64,000 nucleotides of DNA from Bolinopsis microptera (taxonomy: Eukaryota; Ctenophora; Tentaculata; Lobata; Bolinopsidae). This document shows positions 35,301 to 50,300 of this stretch, piece by piece. The translations under genes were made by a program, and so were the position numbers. The stretch lies in the NCBI RefSeq assembly GCF_026151205.1, contig NC_087073.1, positions 9,091,411 through 9,155,410 of the forward strand, written 5' to 3'. The notes beneath the pieces are model-generated. The model was not told the origin of the DNA. It saw only the letters and a program-made list of their open reading frames with translations, and did no database searches. The stretch's first letter is position 1. The number at the start of each line of letters is the position of its first letter.

Positions 35301-38300
35301 AAACGGTAAGAGTTACGGGACTGGTTTTTTCGGTATAGTGCGGACAAAACTCTGATGAAGCCCATAAGCAAATTTTTAAAAAATTGGCCGGTGGTAAGTG
35401 GTTTAATTGACGGTTTTGTACCACAAATGTTGCATAAAATGACTTGAGCAGAACGGCAAGAGTTACGGGGCTTGCTCTCTATATCTCATTACTGTATAAT
35501 ATGTAGCTGCATTTAAGTAGCGTCTTAATTGCGTTAGCCCGGGAAGATTCGCTGTAATGTAATACCATAAGCTTATTAGGGGAGGGGGACTGTTAGTGTT
35601 TGGGGTCTGTTTGGACTGCAGAGAGAGAGAGTTCATACGAAAATGTTATGCGTGTTTTCAAATATAATATGCGGGTGTGGTGCGGAGTTAACAAGGGTTA
35701 ATTTCTATAACGATTTAAATAAAAATAGAAAGCGGTTCAAGACGGGAGTGATGAGGTGTAATACTCGGTGTTCAGACCTTATGATCATGGAATGTGGTGC
35801 CTCATGGCTAATAATGACTTAATTATCCACAAAAATTAACTGATTATGAGATTATTGTTTAAGAAACTATTGGGTCACCTAATGCGGGTTTTGACTCAGC
35901 GGGTAATTACTCCTACCCTTTTTAACTGCGGCAGTGAAATCCCGGCCGAAGGCCCGGTTACACTAGTATATAATATTCGCGTGCGTGATGATGTCGAGTG
36001 ACAACATGGTCCGTCACAAGGCTGACATTTTCGTTATAAATTAGGGTTGGTCTCAATGAATTAAGGACTTATGGGTTGTTTTTCGTCTTATCGCTTTCAA
36101 GATTGCTCAGATTTTAGAGCCTCAATTGGGATTCGCCTATTTCACCGCGAGAGTCGCTAGGATGAAGGATCTGTGAATTCCAGAGCACAATTGGATATAA
36201 TGCGCTTGGATCTGATAGATTTGTATAGCTATGGGTTCCAATTAAGAGCTTATCTTTGTGGCAACTGGACTTGACAATTCTGTGAATTGTTAGTATTAGC
36301 TTTGAGTTTTATAATTCCTGTCTGGAGGACTCCGGTTCTAGATATACCTCACCTGAGCGCAAATAGACAATAGGCCCATCTATTATATGTATTAGGGAGA
36401 CGGTTACCACATGATACGTGAACCAATAAGACATGTCATTAATTTGCGTCAAATTTGATTCTTTAAGCTGTCTTTCTTTCTTAGTCCGATGGCCTCCCCA
36501 CATAAGTAATCCAATCATTAGCATGCATCGTTGTAAGAAATGATTAGAAGTAGATTATTAGAAGTAGATTATTAGAAGTAGATTATTAGAAGTAGATTAT
36601 TAGAAGTAGATTATTAGAAGTAGATTATTAGAAGTAATGACTGATACCCTGTACAGTGTACAGCGAATTCAGCCGTCCAAATAAAATAGTCCATAATTAA
36701 CCCAACCTATTAATCTAAACAATTAATTTTTGCTAGCAATTAATCCTGTCTTTGGACCCAAAAATCCGCGAAAATTTGCGCAGCGAAATTGATTGCTGTT
36801 AACTCATTGAATCATTTGATTCCGAAAATAGGTGCCCTAAAAATATCTGGTTTTACAATTTACAGTCTCCTCTTTATATTGGATGTTTCCGAAACTGTGA
36901 CAGTCATTTAAATCATGTCCTTTAAAAAAATCAGGTTTCCTTCTTTTGCCACCCACTGGGAGTATTTTGTACCCCAATGATTTTTTTTTGTCTTCCGAAC
37001 GATCAATTCTCCGTAATCATTCAACATGATTTCGGCAGAATTAGGGAAGCCCAGCACAACTCTGGAGAATTTCACGGATAGATATTGGGTGAAGCTTCAC
37101 CGTTATGTTATGTTCTGTGGAATTCTACAGCGGGTTCTAAAGAGATCTGTAGTGTGTCGGGAGCCACCCCGAATATTAAGAAAGATAAATACTGACGCAC
37201 AAATGTAAGAGATTTTGTTAGTTCTGATGAAATTTACATTCTGTAGTAATCCTTCAACTTCCCTATGATTAAGATTTAATCAAATCCATTTAAAATGGTT
37301 ATCAGAATTGAGTCTCTGTGCTTCACAATAATTGAAATGCAATGTCGTATGTAAAGAATTGTTCGAATTAAAAAAGGAGTTTAGATCGGAAATCTGGTGG
37401 ATGCGATAAGTTCAAAATATGTCTCTACATTAAAAACGCCATAAAAAGTTATTTCAAAATGGCAAGGGTTTGTTCACGGTTCAACACCCCCTCGAAAGTT
37501 CGGTCACGAGTCTTAGTTTGTGTTCTTCTTCGTAGGGGGCTGTGGTCAAGATGACCACCAAAAGATAGAGCCATAGAGTAATAAGTGGAATATAAAAGTT
37601 CGACTTTTAATTTTTCAGTTTTCAGTTTAGCATTGGATGGTGTTGGTATCGTTCTCTATCTCCTTGTATTCTGAGACACGAGATATTTCTGTGGTAAAAC
37701 CAACATTCTAAGATGTAGTCTGTTGGTCTTGTCATTCAGAGTTGAGGTCGATAGCGTTTAGTAACTTCTCGCTAAGTTTTGTGTGGCGTGTGCGTACTGC
37801 GTGGTGAGGTCACTATTTTGATTTACCATAGGCTCACCTACCTATGTCACCTATACTGTATAGCTCATATTATATGAACTGTTTGTTAGATTTGAGTCTA
37901 AGAGCTCCTTTTGCTGCTTCTTATTCTATCACTAGATCGATGGGAATGATTCCTGTGGCGATGTTTAGATCCGCACCAGGAGTGGAAGGTAACCCTCCCA
38001 AATGTTCCCTAGCCGTTCTGCGTTGCTTACTGAATCCCCCCGTTGGCTAGTTCCTGACTGTTTCTGTCTCTGTAGTGAACTCCTGAGGCAGCGTCTTTTA
38101 ATGGAGACAGGACTGCTGACCTGAAAATAATTATACGGTGCACTGCCGCAACAGAGGGTAATAATATTCCGTTGAAACATCCAATTCTCAGAAAAGGCGG
38201 TGGGTCTAAGGTCTTCAAGATACAAATATTTCGAAGAAAGAGAGCTGGAACCAAAAAGTTTATGTATATAATTAAATACAGATTTTCAATTAGTTGGTTT

Positions 38301-41300
38301 CTGTAGTTGCTATTTTGATCGTATAAGTTACCCGTGAATTATAAGACATTCGTTGATATGTTGTCTATATCCATTTATCTGTCCCAATCTTATCGAAGGT
38401 GGTGCTATTCCAGTGTGACTTAGTCTGTCGGCACATGCTCTCTCCAAACCGAGTTCCACGAAAGAAATCACACCGAATTCCCCTTTCCAAAGTTCCTGAC
38501 TGTTTCTGTCTCAAAGTTTCTGCAGTGAACCCCTGAGGGGGAGACAGTAGACTAGACTGCTGCCCTGAAAATGATTATACGGTGCACTGCCGCAACTTAC
38601 TTAAACTAATTATGGATATTTGTTGCCAAATTAGTTCACCTCAAGAGTAAATAGAGGGTTATAATGTTTCGTGGAAACATTCAATTCTCAGAAAAGGCGG
38701 TGGACTTTCAAGGAGAAGAGATTCCGTTGAAAGAGAGCTGTACAAAACATCAATGTTATTTTCAATTAGTTTTGGTTTGGTTCGGTTTTGGTTCAGGGAG
38801 CAAACTTGCCACAGAGATCAGAATATAATACAGGGTGGTCCAAAGTAATCTTCCACCCTGTATAATACTGGACGATTAGGTATGGTACTACTAGCACTGC
38901 TAGAATATGGGACACACTCAACTTCCGTCCCTGTCCCTAATAAATTGAGAGTCCAAAATCTAACGAGATTTCAACAGAGTGTGAACCACTGCCTTAGTTA
39001 GTTTCTGTAGTTGCTTTTTTGATCGTACACAAGAGCGAACAGATTCCTCATTCCAAGTGGGGGTAAGTTATTCGTGTATTATAAGACATTCGTTGATCCT
39101 TTTATGACATGAACCTAAAGACATCAGATGAAGCCAACATAATTTTACTTCAGGAATGTTCATGTCATTTCTGTCTCTGTAAAAATTAATCATAGGTTTA
39201 ATCTCCAGACTCCAATATAAATATTTGTTTTATTTATTGAGTCATGTGATAAGATTTAAGGAATTGATGTTTGAACCGCCAAATTATTAAACTGTGATAT
39301 TAAGAGATTAAGGTCCTTCACACTCTCAGCCCTGTTTGTGAAAATAATTCGTAAAACGTTTCCCCGATCTTTCACACCGTTATCTCCCTAACTCACAAAC
39401 TGTTTGAAAGAGGTCATGACAAATAAGTCTTATCGTTAAACGAAGGAGGGGTTCACCCTTCACGTCTGTAAAGTAGTTCACTTTGCATGAGAAGACAATG
39501 CATTCGGCTTAAATTTCAGAAAATCTCAACAAATTTCATTATTTTTTCCTTCATAATAACATTTTTTCACAACTTACAATACAAAATATAAAGTAAAAAC
39601 AAGATTAGCGTAGAAAAATGTGGAAGTCCAACTTTCGATGTCTCTAATTTTATGAACCGTATTTGATGAAATTGTAAATTTAAAAAACCGGAGAAGCTAG
39701 ACACGTTTAAGGAGACCAGTCACGCACAATCGTTTTCATGAATTCCTAAATTGTATCATCTCTCAAATTATTTGCTATGAAGTAGTAGTGCAAAGAATCT
39801 TGAGACTTGAAAAATTGATTGGCCGATCGCGATGCTGCAAGCTGATTTTTCCAATTGCTGACATTGCCTGAAGATTTATGAAACAGCAAACTTTACGAAA
39901 TCGTGATACTTTCTCTAAGAATTTGGTCCATCATTTAAGAAACGTACGTGACTGGCCAGTGGCCTCTCTAACGTGACGTTAACTCCATAGCCCTCGGTTC
40001 TCAAATAACCCAAAGAATTGTCTTATCTGTAATTGGCTAATCGTCACTACTGGATAACTGATAAACCATTGTGTCAAGTAGTACCTTACTCAAACTTACT
40101 TAGTCATTAAATTTATATTTTTTGCAGAATTTAGACCACGTACACGTTTAATTCTGTCTACTTTCCAGCTTGAGGCGTGACTTTCAATCCGAAACTTGAT
40201 CCTTGAGTAATATCATTGCCAATTGCCATTACCTATAGCATGGCCAATGGTCATGGGTATCACTATTTGGTAGAATATTGTTTTTTATTTCTTGTAGACG
40301 TGATAGGGTGGTCACTGGCTAGGGCCACAGCATGTGTCACGGCCAAGTTTAGCGGAGTTTAGGGATACAGTGTCACACAATTCGCAGAACCGTCAAATCG
40401 TCACCATGACTGTGATTCTCTTGGACTTGCGGTGGATAACATTTTTTCAATTATCTCACAACGGTATTTTTATTTGAATCTCGACAAAATCAATTATAAA
40501 CTTGTGCGTTAGTTTCTTACGATGACATTTTATTTTAGATTTCGGTGTGTCCGTATTTTGAATGCTTGTGTGTGATGATAAATGATACAACACGCTTGAA
40601 ATTAAATAAAATTGGAATACATGTTTAAAATTTATAATTAAAAAGATATGCTCCCTTTCTGTTGGTCGCGGAATCTTGACTCTAAAATGAATATAATATT
40701 CAAAAAACGAATGTATAGTCCCATCAAACTGAATGATTCAGATTTGCAAAATCAATCGTCACAAATAAATACAATCCCTTATATCAGGCTTATTGTATCA
40801 ACAAGCCTTAATTTTTACGCGTTCCAAATCTCAATTAATAATTTAACAATACATATAACAATAAAATCATTCAAATATTACTAACCATACTAGCAAACAC
40901 AACAGCCAACGACAAACGATCCTTCGCCGATTAGCCATCATTATATTTATTATAAGGTGACAATCCTACAATTCTACCCGATAAATTGACTAATTGCAAA
41001 TCCGCGACTTGCTCAATCTCCTTATCTCTTCCCGCTCCGTTTCTTCTCCATCTGAATAACGCACTCTAACAGATCGTTAAGTGAGGCTGAGGGGCCGAGT
41101 CGTCTGATTGCATCTTGGGATAGTTGTCTCCAGTTATTGTAGCCCAGTCTCTGGCAGTAAGATTCGAACCTCTCAGTTTTGTGTCGACTGAAAAGTGACA
41201 TTTTCTATATAAAGGCGAAAGAAAATCGATACGTTTCATCTGCGAAGTTTGTCAAAGTGGTCGTTGTCGACTGACAATGTTCCGTAATAATAAGGTGTTT

Positions 41301-44300
41301 CATGAAAATAAAATTACCGAAAAATTGCTCGTAAATCAAACTTACTCTGACTGGCACTTTCTGTCATGATTCTTTCGTTCCGACTCAGAGTTAAAATGTT
41401 TCCGACAAAATCTGCACTCTACCATGTTTAACCTTTCCTGATATCAAAACTTTTTTAAACACAACGCATGAGAAATATACCAAGGACTGGGCAACCGTGG
41501 CCTTTATACCCCGGCTTATCAGATATAATTAACGTCGGGTTATACAGAATTTGAAATCTAACTGGGAGCTCGAGTTTAACCGGTGCTAAATTTCGTAGAA
41601 AACGTTTCAAATTGATCTCATAATTTTGTTTATTAAGTTCTTTTTCTTTTACCTCTATTTTCTCCTGTAACATAGTACGTCTATAGGGTTGACTATATAT
41701 GTATTTGTGGAGAGGCTGGGCCTGGGTGGCCCACGAGAGGATAGCATGTGGATGCTTTGCCTACCTCTGGGGTATGGCAGTCCTATGGGAGGATGCCGGT
41801 GGAATCAGAATGTGTAATCTAGGATGATGGTTAGTGTTGTGAGATATGTCATAAATGAACGCTTAAGTGGTAGCTGGGTGTGGAAGAGAGAGGTGAAATA
41901 AGAGAACGTGTGAGTAGTCACTAGTCGCTCTGTTACAACAGTCTGGTCCAGCTCCTCTGGCACAATTAAGCGTTTAGTGTGGTTTGCGAAGTTGATGATA
42001 GTGGAGATGTTTTGGTTGTCGAATATGTCATTGACGGAGAGGTAGTAGTCCTGGAAATATTGCTCTCTTATTTGGGCAATAGCCAGGCACTGTCCAAGAA
42101 AGTGTGAGACAGTCTCCTCTTCGTCGCCGCACATAGGACAAGCACTTGTGCTTGATTTGCGAATGGTATGGAGGTGTTTGTTTAGGCCACAATGTCCCAT
42201 GATGAGGTGCACACCTTTTCAAACCCACAACTTATAGATTACTGCAGCAGACATGTCTGGGCCAGTTTTCCAATGACCAGTTGCAGTCTGTCATGGTTTT
42301 TTAACATTGCCAGTCATTGCTAATATGAACGTAAGCGCACATCACATACGCTTACGTTCCATATTAAAAATGACTCGCAAAAATGGCAAGTCAGATAACT
42401 GCATATGGATAAGATTTGAGCTTTGTTGAACTTTAGTTGGAGAGAATGAATGGCCAACTAATTTAAGTCTTCTGCTGCTGCAGACATAATTATTGGAGAT
42501 ACGTGATGACTGAACAATTTTAAATAAAAGACAAAAATTTTAGACAAAAAATGAATATTGAAATTTTCATAAGAAGCAAAAATTCTAAATAAAACGAACA
42601 TATTCTCCACATATACAACTACGTCAGGAAGCACTTTTTTGTCTATAATTTATTTTGCAATTTCGCTGCAGGTGTGCAATATCGGGTTTCTCAATTCGAT
42701 TCATTATCATTAGTGTTTTAGTGACGTCATAATTTTTCGTCTATCAGTTACTGATAGTCAATTGCGCCTATACTAGGGCCTCGCCTCTCAGTCTAAAATT
42801 ACATTTTTAGACTGAATTATCACCAATGTATTGGCCCGGAAGAGATCTGCAGTATTCAGATCATGATCACAGGATTTTATTTTAAGATGGAGCATTGGCT
42901 GATCTCTAGTCGCTCTATTACTATAGAAATTTCTTGTCTTGTCAGTAGTCTAGGTCACATACTAGGTCACATACTAGGTCACATACTAGGTCACATACCA
43001 TGATAAGAATTGTATTCTAAATTTAACCATGTTAAATGTTTAAACTTAAGAAATTGAATATGTCTTTCGAAAAGTACAGTAATTGTCGTAATTTTGTGGT
43101 ACTGCATGAGTGATTCGAGACGAATCTTTCGAAAATCTCAAATTCGAATGAATTTATAAAATTTTCTCGAGCTTACAAATTTAATAGCAGTAGCAAGCTT
43201 AGTACTAAGCGTTCAAAGTATTCATTCTAATTTAGACTATTTAATTTCGAGCTTTTCTAATTTGGATCAAGTTGTCCGAAGTTGTTCTTATTAATGTAAA
43301 ATACTGAATATGGCAACACAATACACATGTCACCAAGACATAATTTTTCAAAAATATTTCAAATCAACTACGGTATAAAATTCTGTAAATATTCCCTAAC
43401 TATTCACTATACACTCTACTTCAGCTTTCGTTTATTGAAAACTTATAATGACCAACTTTATTTTCAGTGATATTCAAAGAGCAGTGTTGGAGCACGGAAG
43501 AAGGCGACCTCATCGTACCACAGTATTGTTCCAACACCACTAACTACTGCTCAAAATGCTACTTCAACAAGGACGTCCAAGACTACCGCAACCATTACAT
43601 GTCTTATAACGATAACAGGTTTTAATATAAGGCGGCGCGCGGCAGGCGGCCCACCGCGAAACACTAAGTAAAATTTGAGACTTTCCATCTCTTCAATTAA
43701 TTCGCTCCAATTAGAGAAAAGACGGTGATGTTGAGTGACTCTGTGATTATCGCAACAGAAAAGGCCCAAGGGTGGGAATTTACAGGCCAAACTAGTAGTA
43801 GTAGTAGTAGTACCGGCCATAATAAATATTAGCATAATTATTGTTATTATGGAGTTATGGACCCGGAATCTCAAGTGGTTCAATCACATAGGGTACGAAT
43901 TGCAATTGTAGACAAAATAATGATGGAATCATGAGTAAGTGTGTAGCAAGAGAGCAGGGGTCTTTCCTTCATCGACTGCGATTAATGTACGTTTTAATGA
44001 CTACATCATTAGCAGTTAGCATACTTGTGCCCAAAGTGTTACCTCGTCAAATCCTCAACAATTAACTCACAGATCAAATTTTAATAAAATCATTAGGTGC
44101 CGTTCGGAAATAAGTAATTGTTCACAAATAAGTTATCTAGTATCTTATCCCCTTCCTTTCAATCTTACTAGAAAGAAATTCAACAACTGCTTATTTTCAG
44201 ACTTATTGTTGGTGCCATGGACAACATATTCGCCTTTGACGTGACAGACAACTTGTTTGAGAAGTTACAACAAGTGGACGCCCGTCATCCCTGTGTGGTA

Positions 44301-47300
44301 AGAAAAGTATTTGTGTTGTTTATTAAATTATTACATTGTGAATTAGGTTGTTTATTAAATTATTTAATTATGACGCGGACGGTTCCTTGACGGTAGAAAT
44401 GTCTTAAGATTAACGAAATAAATCTTGTACTGTCATACTTATGCTTTATTAGTGGTCAAAACAGATATAATTTAGTGCGAGCTTGATCTAAAAACTGGCA
44501 TAAAAAACTGAGCATGAGAAGAAACCTCTTGATCATCAAACAAGGTTTTGATTTCAATAATTGGACCTAAAGATCATTTGATCGTACAATTCTATTCATT
44601 AAATCAATCATTCGTGGGTAAATGCAAATTTCGAACGATGGCGATGTCCTTTGTCGTACTGGAATGCATCTTACTATATATAAAGTGAGACGTACCATTT
44701 TACTGACACCACGGCAACAACTTTAACACGACGTTCCGCAAAAACCGTAAAGATATAAAACTGAAATCAGCATGAAAAAATAAAATATAGATCAAGAAAT
44801 AAGAATTTTAGTGCCCAAAATTTGGACCCCCAAGTGGTGTCAAAAACGCGAATTAAATAGGTAATAATTATTTTAGTCTCTTGAGTCTTGACACCATTTT
44901 AGGATTAGACGGGTTCCTGCTAGTACATATAAAGACAATTTATGTATAATTTTATCAAAATATGTAATAACCGCTAAAAGGCGGTGCCATGCCCCATACT
45001 GTCTTAAACGGGAAATTTTTTCCGGATTATTAAATAATCAATATAAAAAGCGTTCGTTCTAGTGAGTCATAGACTTTTAAACTTATTATCTGTTATTTGT
45101 AAATATCCCAGCCAATATATGTATAATAATATGTCATGACCATCTGAAAGTTTCCGTTCTATAATAAATTTAAAAATGTAAAAAATTACTCTGGTAGAAA
45201 AAAGAGAAGCACAGAGCCATCAGAACTTTATCAATACAAAAAAAAGGTGTTATATTCCTGAGAATAAGGGCAGATTATATTGATTTTTCATGTTTCAAAA
45301 ACACGTACAGTTACACTTCATTCGTTTAAACTAAATTAATAAATTAAGTTAACAACCCGATATACGATATGCTGATACTAAAATCTGGTCTGCCGTATGC
45401 CTCCAGTTGTATTTATCACAACAAAAAGGCTCGAATAGAGAGTTAAGTTAAAGCGCTTATCAATTGCATTGCACAATCGACGGCCATTCAGAATCAAAAT
45501 AGATTCCCAATTAATGAAGGATTTCTCAGCTTAAATGGATGGAAGTATCGTTCAATTTTAAGTGCTTGTGGAATATATAAATGATCGTTCAATTCCATCG
45601 ACTGCAACCCCACCCCGCTCACTGAGCTTTAGTTAAGTGGTCTTTTGTTCTACAAAAGTGCAGCGGTAGCTGTACGGGGTGATGCGCCCTCAACTATTAC
45701 AAGATTTTATTTCGCAATCGGCAATGATTTGATCACCAGAATATTCATGCTCTTGTATAACAGAATGGATCTTAGAGTGAAATCATCTTATGCTCGAACA
45801 ATCTGCAAACTTTCTATCGCTATAAGGAACTTTCTAACGCTTTAGCAATCTTTACAAAGGCATATCTTAATCTTTCTCTGGGTTGGGTCAGAAGTCTGAC
45901 CCATATCTTAATCTTACCATTCCAGCCAGTAAACTGCTGGACACTCTGAGCATAAGTAACCGGCAAACTTTTTAACGATGATTAATATGTCTCCTGATTT
46001 TGCAGGAATCCTGCAAGAATTACAACCGGCTGCTTCTTCCTCTCCCAGACACAGGCCAGATCCTGACGTGTGGAACTAACGCTTACGCTTGCCAGATCAG
46101 AGAGGTAAATATTTGAAATATTTGGTTTTTTAAATAACGTAATTAGTTTCGATCTAAGCTGTGGTTAACAGTTTTCAGGATTATAAGTACAATGAATGTT
46201 CACACGGTTATCTTTAAAATTCTGATATTTGGCTTCTGGTGGCATTCCTGGGGCACTCCTGGAGCCACACAGTATTTATCATTATTTGCCGTGATTGATA
46301 CTCAACTATGAACCCTTTTAAAAGCCCACGTCTCTTTGACTTTAGTTTTTCCTCCAAGAATGATTGGATATAATATGTATAATGTATATATAATATATAT
46401 TATAGAATTATCACCATCGACTTTTAGTCTCGTTTATGAATTTCTGATCGGATATTTCTAAGCTGTGTTTATTCTTGTTGTAAGTGTACTAACATCCAAG
46501 GAATCTTGAGATAAGTGTGGTGTTTACCTGAAGCAGAGAATATCGTACAGGAACAATTTATCATATATATTTATTTTCAATATTGTTCAATATTGTTCCT
46601 GCATCGTACAGGAACAATATTGGAAATGAATATATGATAAATTGTTCCTGTACGATATTCTCTGCTTCAGGTGAACACCACACTTATCTCAGGATTCCTT
46701 GGATGTTAGTACACTTACAACAAGAATAAACACAGCTTAGAAATATCCGGTGTTTACAAATTTTGAAATGATCCCAGAAATTCTTAAATGAGACTAAAAG
46801 TCGATGGTGATAATTTCTGTTACGCCTCGCCTGCCCTATCCGTTTTTGCAGTATATGTGGTTCAAATGTTGTGGGAAGTAGGATAGGTAACACCGTAATC
46901 TGGATCTTATCTGAATTGCTACGGGGCGTAAATTTAATAACGAGCAGAGAGATAAGAGGATCGTGTTACAGTAATCTTAATATGGGAAATATAAGTCTCA
47001 AGAGAATCAGTTTCCGGGAAATGAGCCTTACTTTATGTTTTATTTTTATGTTTTATTTGCTATCGTTACTTTTCTTTTCCCTAGGGGTAACCTAAGACGG
47101 CGTATGCAATATTATTATTTTTTGATCCGATGAAGTCGTTTGGTTTTATAATAAACTTTAGCGTTAATAGTTGAGCGTCATTGATCAGATGTCTTCCGAG
47201 GGGTTCCACAGAAACACGAAACCAAGTTAAATAACATTTATACTAATGTGTTGAGAGTTTAATAATAACATACCCCCACGCGTAGTGTCTGGTGAGTTTA

Positions 47301-50300
47301 GCTTTACTCTCAAGAAAGATGATAGAATCAGCTGATTGTGGCATGTTCCTAGTGCGACTTGTTATCTGGGGACTGGGTAATGAGCTTTTTGAACTTGCAA
47401 TTGAATAATTGAGTCGTGCAACAAATTATATATTGTCGATTTAAAGGATTCTGAATTTTTGGTGGGTGCTGAGGTTTACAATGATAGGTGTTTAATGACG
47501 GAGTTATTGAGAGTGACTTAGAATAATCAACTTTCATGGATATACCGAGACCACTTTCTTTGGCTTGGACCGAAAATATGCCGGGACCAGGTCTAAAATC
47601 GGGTCTGTGACGAGGATAAGTGCCGATGTGGGCCACATCGCTAGGAATATCACCGACAAAGATTCGAAAGCGCGACACTCCAAGCTACGTATGATCAGGA
47701 ACAAGCTGGATCCAAACCACCGAAATTTAAATGATATAAAATCAATAATTTAATGTTGTTGCTTGGTTTCCCACGAAAAGTGCTCATCTACAGACAAGCA
47801 GGAACATTATATTTCAAACAAGTGAAACAATCAAATAGGTGGGCAGACGAACCGTTTCATGATATAGTTATAAAAACAATATCAATCCTCATATTATCTA
47901 CAAAATGAAACGACGGTTTACGTCAAACAAACGTTTCAATCAATAGAAAAGCATGATCTTTTCTTGTATTCCACTTTAAGCTAGCCGATAGAGCACTGTC
48001 AGCAGACTACACCTCCCAAACGTATAAAATATATATACAGTAAAACCCCGATTTACCGTAATAAAATTAAATAATAATAGATCAGTAGTTAATAAGGAGG
48101 ATAAGATGCAGGGTTTAAGTGAAAAACGGGACTTAAGTGAAAAACGGGACTTAAGTGAAAAACGGTACTTAAGTGTAAAGTTAACCATATTAAAGTTTAT
48201 TAAAGTATATCCCCGGGTCAAAATCGGAAAAAATCCTACATTTTAATATACTTTAATATACCTACAATTAGAAGATTTAGATTCTTCGTTAAGATTTACA
48301 TGATGAACTATAGTTTTCACTCAGATTCGCAAGATAAGCCTGTTTTAGGACTAGTACATGAATTTCCATCCAGATTGGTCAAAAATTGGCTGAGCTATGA
48401 GCTTAAAAAAATATGCCCATATTTGGGCATACGCTTTTGCCCAAATTCGCTTTTGCCCAAATTCGATAAAATTTCAATATTTTTTAATGAGACTAAACTC
48501 TATGTGAAAGATATAACTCAGTGTTTGTTGAATATAGTGGATACTAAGTAAAAAGACCTCCATGAACAAAATTGGGAAAATTGCACATAATATCTCGGTT
48601 CGGAATACCAGCCAAAATGTCTTCATTGAAATTGAAATAACTCCATCAGTTTTCAATATTTTTTCAAGAACTTTTTGGAAGCAAAAAGTATTTCCGAACA
48701 GATACTTAAGTACAAAAACTTAAGTCAAATTTTGTACGATATGTTTTACTTAAGTACATACTTAAGTACGCTGTTTTTCACTTAAAATGTAAGTATGGTC
48801 CGGAGGTTACTTAAGTGCAATAATTATAATTAACTCAAAGGGGAACGAATAATTATGTTATCAAAATGGAAGTAGAATTATTTATGAGATTATAAAAATG
48901 TTTTGCGAACGGAGGAAATTGTGAGACTATATATTACATAAAAAACAATAATTATGCAGTATAATACAATAGCCCTGAAAAATTTCCCAAACAATACATT
49001 GTCCCCCCTCACGTCTTTCTGCACGAAACGTGACTAAGTCATGTTTCAGAAACAACTTAAGCGCGAGTTTCTACTAAAATATGAAACGAAGTTTCGGAAA
49101 CACATTACACAAGTATAGTTTCGGAAACAATTTTTCTAAATTTACTTGGTCTACATATCACTTAAGCATTTTTTTTTTCTTCGGAAAAGGCCCCCAGATA
49201 TATTCTTGTCCCCCGCTCACTTAATCTTCACAGCATGTCCTGAAGAAATAATCTCTGCAGAATTCCTCTGCAAGCGAGCCAAATTTAGATATGTGTGCCT
49301 CGTGGAGCTACGTCCACTGCCCAGTCTATAGTGCTGAAATAAAGCTCTTTGCAATTACCAACAGTAGCGACTTATAAATGAAAGGCATACTTCCTGTCAC
49401 TTCTTGGCCTTCGCGCACTTAACCTTCACGTTGTCCTGCGGTAATAATTTCTGCAGGATTCCTCTGTTGCAAGCGAGTCGGATGGGCTAAAGAAGAGATT
49501 GGTACCAGGTGGAACCCACTGCACAGTCTCTCCTGAGATAAACCTCTTTACCAACTTCAGAACAAGCAAATATAAGATACCTCAACCTGCACTACTCCTA
49601 ACAACTCAAATATATAATGTAGATTCTTGAGAACTCTGAAGACTTGAGGATGGATAAAACAATACCGACTGTGACTAAATTTAATCGGATCATGACAAGA
49701 ATTGGGTGTATGGAGCATATAATTATATCACGTAGAAATGATATGTATTCTTGTGTAAAATTGATATGAAAGAAATGATAAGATGAATTACTTTTTACTG
49801 ATCTTAGTTGAGAAATTTTATAGTAAATATGTTTTTTATAATGGCGGGGAAGTGATCATTATTTTCGACAGAAAACTGAAATAACTCTTACGAGATGCTT
49901 GTGATATTTTGCTTCATGATTATTGTAATTATTGTGGCCGCGGACATTTCACACCCTCTTAAGCAGCTAACCGTAACGGCCTTTCTAATTTTGAGTTACA
50001 AGGATTTCAGAAATAGGGCGATTCTGATGGATCCTTGACTAGACAGATGCTAGCACTATTATACTGCAAAACAAGACGAGAAGGAAGGAAAAGTGGTATT
50101 GTATTCCTCCGCGCATATATCAACTATGCAATGACATTATTTAACCATGACATCATGTTCTTAACATTTCAGATCAAGAACTTAACCAAGTTCAAACGAT
50201 TGAGTGGTGAGGGGTTTGTCCCTATTAACGAGAACGCACAGAACACAGCTGCGTTCTCAGACAGCAGGATATTTGCTGGTTCTATGATGTCGGGTGACGC

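Noticed and set aside
36543..36636. Regular short repeats as a CRISPR-like array
   Set aside because: Units are contiguous 14-mers without spacers, in an animal genome. It is a minisatellite.
37026..37208. 60-codon plus-strand ORF with a gtaaga donor just before its stop
   Set aside because: Composition is protein-like, but no phase-matched partner exon or domain was found.
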